From Piscicola geometra (lineage: Eukaryota > Annelida > Clitellata > Hirudinida > Piscicolidae): DNA of 64,000 nt. The notes under the pieces were generated by a model. It was not told the DNA's origin. It searched no databases and worked only from the letters and a program-made list of their open reading frames with translations. The position numbers and the translations under genes were made by a program. Below, piece after piece: positions 60,000 through 64,000 of this stretch. Position 1 is the stretch's first letter, and each line of letters opens with the position of its first letter. The DNA lies in NCBI GenBank assembly GCA_943735955.1, contig OX030957.1, positions 4,535,801 through 4,599,800 of the forward strand, read 5' to 3'.

Positions 60000-60945
60000 T
60001 CAACGTCCAATGAAACTGCTTCTGGGGCGGCAAGCGTGTTGCTTGTCAGTCTTTTGTTCATGCTGCAATGCAAGCGAAGTGAAAAAATATTCAAAACACG
60101 TGTTTCCTTACCATCCCTCTTGCCTAGTTCTCTTGAAACTCCCTACTCTTTCTTCTCCACAAAAACAGCAAGAGATTGCGATGCGTGAACGACGTGAAGG
60201 CACCTGCCAATCACACTACACAGGACATGTTACTTCAGAGGTTTCTTTCAAGTATTTTCAAACGTATTAAAATTTCAGTTTTATTAATGGCGAATCAAGA
60301 CTTCTTCCTATCAATGACATATTATAGAATATATATTCTCACCTAAAAAGTCAGTAAACTTTGAAACTCTGAACTCACATAGAGGTTCTTCAAGGCAGAC
60401 CTTGAGCAGGGTTTGAAGAGCCAATGGTGAAGTTTTTCTTTACAAGGACCGCCCACTTCCCTTTAATACCCAAAGTCAATATGGTTAATTGATCCTAAGC
60501 CTACTCCTGCTCAAGCCTTTATTAATCTAAAATATTAAAATAATCAATAGGATTTTAGCTGTAAGTTAATATTACATTTAATTTATTTCCATTTAAGATA
60601 GATTTAAAAGATACATAAAAATAGGTTAATTTATGAGCACACAAAGCTGAACCCAATGGTTTTGGATAATTTAATTTTATAGCATGAGCCTTGTGTTTCC
60701 CACATCTGGTGCCTAAAAATTAAACATTTATTTTTGATTTATTAAATTATAAATAAGGTTGAAACTATTAGTTGGGATATATAATTTAAAAAAATACTTT
60801 TATGATAAATGTAAAAATTATACGATTTCTTGGGCGAACAAATTCTTTTTGAAACTTCTTTTACCCAAAATCAATATGATTTTTCTTCGGCTGCTACCTC
60901 TCATGCCTATTGAATGATTCTTCTTTATTATTATCATAATCGTCG

Positions 60946-60978
<33 letters not shown>

Positions 60979-60986
60979 CCACCATC

Positions 60987-61018
<32 letters not shown>

Positions 61019-61326
61019 CATCATCATCGAGTGGGCACAGATAAGGGACCAAGAGGCCTCTTTTTCTGCGGCACGACGAATTGACTTTTCCAACAAATTT
61101 TGATCACTGCCCAATTAACGGCATCTTCTGTTTCATAAAGAAAAACAATTAATTGCACTGAAGGCATTTTTCTAGCATTGAAAAAACTAGACATAATTCT
61201 ATTGATTGTTGAATATTTCTGAAATGAAACTGAAATTGAAACTAAATTCTATGAATATCTCACGTTCCATATAAAGCATGATTACCATTATTAAATATTG
61301 ATCAGAAAAATAAGTTAATAATTTTT
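60000..61326. other. Intergenic, nothing recognised
   Basis: AT-rich sequence with an (ATC)n run at 60944-61028. Open frames here are short and lack family resemblance or clear splice signals. Confidence 0.5.
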
Positions 61327-61449
61327 GTGAGCAAAAATAGATTGAAATTAATATGCCAAAATGAGATCACCAAAGATCACAAAGATAGTTTTCTATTATG
61401 CATCAGAAATAATGAACGAAAGCCAAAATATGTAATTAGGGTTGTGATT

Positions 61450-62660
61450 AACTGTTTGTCAATTAATTATTTTTCTGTATTATATATCGATGAAAATTTG
61501 CTTGAAAATAATGAAATTGAGTATTATTCTGAAATTATTATTGAAAATGATCTCTCTTATACAAAATCTTTGAAATAGGTAACATGGGCGGTGATTTTGG
61601 GGGATGTCCTAGGGTCCGGATCCCACCACTTTTTGGTAGTTAGGGGTCCACCTTAATGATAGTGACTTTCCCAGGATTGCCACCCATTCTGGGTAGGACC
61701 CCCCAAGATTTGCAGCAGATCGCCCCTCTCTGGTAGGTAAAGCTTACTTAAGGTTATAACTTTTCATTAAATAAATCATTTCGTATGTCATATATCAATG
61801 AGCCTTTGTTCAAAAATAATGAGAATGAGTATTATTCTAATTATTTCGCAAAAGAATTCCCCACCACACGAAATCTTTAAAATAGTATGTAATCCTTAAA
61901 TACTATTTCAAAGATTTTGTGTATTGGAGGATATCTTTTGAGAATTAATTAGAAAAAACTCATTTTGAGCAGAAGTTCATCGATATATGAAAAAGCAAAT
62001 TAATTATTTAACAAAAAGTTTAAAATTTATAACTCTAAATATGCATATATAATAAATTTGAAATTATGGTTTGTGAGTGAACTTTTTAACAGAAAAAGCG
62101 ATTAATTTTTTTCCATTATTTTTGTACAAATTTTCACCGAGTTATGACCCAGGAATATGGTAACAAAAAAGTCATAACCCTAACATACATATGTATATTA
62201 GCTGGGGCGGCGATCTGCTGCAAATCTTGGGGGGTCCTAACCACCATGGACGATCCTCTTCCCACTTGAGAAAACATTTTTTAACTTCTGTTTTTATACT
62301 AATATTTAAGTAAGCAATGAAAAGTTTCATTCTTGACAGCTATAACTATAACTACACATACTGACAATGCATTAATATGTAAGAATTCTGCTTGATGCCA
62401 TGTTTGACGATTTGTTCGCATCAAAAAAAGTTTTAGAATGTTTTTGTTGAAAAAAGTGGAGAGGTCGTGACCCCAAAACCCCTCCAGGATCGCCGCCCAT
62501 GTTTATTGGGGTTATCACTTTTTTGCCCTCATGTTCCTGGGTCAATAAAACTCTTTTTATTTATTTTCCAGCAAATGTTCATCGATATTTGTGACAGGAA
62601 ATTAATTATTTATAAAAAGTTAACAAGTTATAACTCTAATTATATATATGCGGCATTCAC
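61450..62660. mobile_element. Nested fold-back repeat complex
   Basis: Four related copies of an AT-rich module (atatcgatgaa ... tgagtattattct ... aaatctttgaaatag): two direct (about 61457-61578 and 61767-61882) and two inverted (about 61890-62045 and 62572-62652). GC-rich arms carry perfect inverted repeats: 61697-61727 against 62208-62238 (ggaccccccaagatttgcag). The outer arms acatgggcggtgat (61580) and atcgccgcccatgt (62490) pair as terminal inverted repeats of a roughly 0.9-kb unit. It has no coding capacity. A non-autonomous fold-back or MITE cluster is the simplest reading. Confidence 0.6.
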
Positions 62661-62825
62661 GTTAGGAGCATTGATAGCAATTTGCTACGATGCACTGAGC
62701 TGAAGATGATAGAAAAAATTTAAATAATAAGAAAAAAAACATTCGAAATATTATGACGAAACTAATAACTTGAAATGAAAAATTTAAAAAGTCCGTTAGC
62801 CAAATAAACTTTTAGGAATATTTTA

Positions 62826-63021
62826 TTGATCGTGGTAATGTGGGTGAAGTTGGATTATTAAGGTTGATTGTTTTGTAAATTTACTTTGATATATATATAT
62901 ATATACATACATATATTGGAAGGGGTCTAAAAACCTGTTTTATTTGAACAAATTATTTGAAAGCGTTGTTGAATTAGATAAAGCGCTATAGAAATAGCTG
63001 TGATTGTGATTGATTGAATTC
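62826..63021 (-). repeat. Interspersed repeat, copy 3 (inverted)
   Basis: The minus strand matches copy 1 at 48792-48968 along its whole length: AATC head, TTTCTATAGCGC, tcaaataaaac, ccaatatatgtat, caatcaaccttaataatcca and the tail. The hairpin arm is degraded here. Confidence 0.75.
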
Positions 63022-63045
63022 CACAGTTAATAAAACTGGGTGTAT

Positions 63046-63585
63046 ACTAGAGGTCAGACCGGATACCCTCGAGACTCCCATGTGAACGGAAATGAAAGTA
63101 AAATCGGGGACAAGAAAAGTCAAGAACCGGGAAGGACCGGGAATTGGAACCATCATTCAAATCGGGAATGAGACTCAGAAGTCAACGGAAACGACTTCAT
63201 TTAAATACTTTAAACCAATGAAAATTACCTCATTTACTTTTTATCATTAAATATTTGAAATTTAAATTGTGCTTGTTTCTTTTTGAAAAAAAAAATTCTC
63301 TATTCAATATTAGATTTAATATTTTAAAATGAAAATAATAAATGCGAAGAAATTTTAGGACTAGAAAGCTTTGGACCGGTAACACAGCGACGGGAATAAC
63401 TGGAAAGACCAAAGTTTAGTTTCGGGAATGGGACGGGACCGGGTCAAAATGTTTCGGATACGGGTAAGAACCGGAAATCAAGTTGCGGGACCGGGAACCA
63501 AAATTCCGATCACCAGCGGGAACGGAACGAGATGGGAAAAAATCCGGGATTCGGGATGAAAAATGATCCTGGGACGACCTCTAGT
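63046..63585. mobile_element. Putative hAT-like MITE, 540 bp
   Basis: Bounded by perfect 10-bp terminal inverted repeats, ACTAGAGGTC (63046-63055) and GACCTCTAGT (63576-63585), with weaker pairing on both sides. The interior is full of degenerate CGGGA, ACCGGG and GGGAACGGGA motifs; degenerate CGGG/ACCGGGT interiors are known from hAT-type MITEs of plants and animals. It has no coding capacity. A target-site duplication is unclear because both flanks are TA/GT-rich (tgtat, gtata). Confidence 0.6.
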
Positions 63586-63602
63586 GTATATATTAGGCTT
63601 CT

Positions 63603-63607
<5 letters not shown>

Positions 63608-63681
<74 letters not shown>

Positions 63682-63712
63682 CCGTGTGTGTGTGTGTGGG
63701 CGTGTATGTATG
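63608..63712. repeat. (GT)n microsatellite
   Basis: About 75 bp of pure GT followed by interrupted GT, directly beside the MITE-like element. Confidence 0.95.
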
Positions 63713-63892
63713 TGAGTTTTAGTTGGCGTATTCGAAAGTATTTTTAAAGATGAAAATAAACAAATAAATACTTTCATCTACGCAAAAACATGTATTAGAT
63801 TTTAGAAAATAAACCTTAAAACATTTGTTCTTCATATTTACATTTTTTTATTCATTGAGAACGGAGGAAGACAAACGGCTGCAGTTTCTGTT

Positions 63893-63970
63893 TCAAACGT
63901 CACACTCGCTAGGAGCCGAGCATTGTTGACAGTTCCCTGCGTTGCACTGAGCTAAGGAGGATAGAAAAAT
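63893..63970 (-). CDS. Putative last exon of a Cys-rich protein, 5' part beyond window
   Basis: On minus a 3' splice site (gctacccag) opens a 26-codon frame that ends IFLSSLAQ, CNAGNCQQCSAPSECDV, stop. An AATAAA (63852-63847 on minus) follows about 40 nt later. Four Cys in 17 residues suggest a secreted, disulphide-bonded peptide. The hydrophobic IFLSSLA just before could be the end of a signal peptide. This is short and therefore uncertain. Confidence 0.35.
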   Translation of the reverse strand: MFLSSLAQCNAGNCQQCSAPSECDV

Positions 63971-64000
63971 CTGGGTAGCACAAATTCTAGATATTTTATT

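Noticed and set aside
61327..61578. 83-codon plus-strand frame starting MSKNRL (read from an alternative start)
   Set aside because: It overlaps the repeated AT-rich module that recurs three more times with stops; no splice signals or family resemblance.

Overview
The window is nuclear DNA of an invertebrate animal. It is AT-rich, with genes split into many short exons with GT-AG introns, AATAAA poly(A) signals and abundant micro- and minisatellites. The recognised genes are animal orthologues (cullin-5, EBP1/PA2G4, YIPF5, PC-transfer protein, mitochondrial fission factor, CDC42 small effector, a monocarboxylate-transporter-like protein). Gene density, short introns and satellite content would fit a compact lophotrochozoan (annelid- or leech-like) genome, but the species cannot be fixed from sequence alone.

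Layout, left to right: a C2H2 zinc-finger gene on the minus strand running off the left edge (1-3538); an SLC16-like transporter (+, 5678-9390); PA2G4/EBP1 (-, 10236-14773, 13 exons, 400 aa); a large coiled-coil protein with repeated 54-nt exons (+, 15751-23176, CSPP1-like at best); a START-domain PCTP (+, 24780-26562); YIPF5 only 230 bp further (+, 26793-28646); cullin-5 (-, 30282-46705, 21 exons found, first exon missing); a dead LINE fragment (49350-49672); MFF (+, 49978-51358); a basic protein gene with a frameshift (-, 52788-53558); CDC42SE (+, 55385-57250). The last 6 kb holds small, unrecognised minus-strand genes and nested repeats. I rebuilt exons by hand from splice sites, reading phase and family resemblance. 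For the recognised genes all phases agree and the summed lengths are multiples of three.

The striking property of the window is the CUL5 locus. About 2.3 kb of coding sequence is spread over 16 kb because nearly every intron is packed with tandem arrays of 2 to 39 bp units. Several arrays start exactly at the 5' splice site, giving GTTGTT, GTTGGT or GTGTGT donors instead of GTAAGT. Other points of interest are a coiled-coil gene built by duplication of an exon pair, a dispersed repeat whose hairpin shows a compensatory base change, a hAT-like MITE, a nested fold-back repeat, and a compact TATA-to-AATAAA gene for an unknown 100-residue Cys-containing protein.

The genes are mostly unrelated housekeeping functions: ubiquitin ligation, ER-Golgi traffic, lipid transfer, mitochondrial fission, ribosome/growth control and actin signalling. 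Nothing indicates a functional cluster, apart from the possible group of small Cys-containing genes at the right end.
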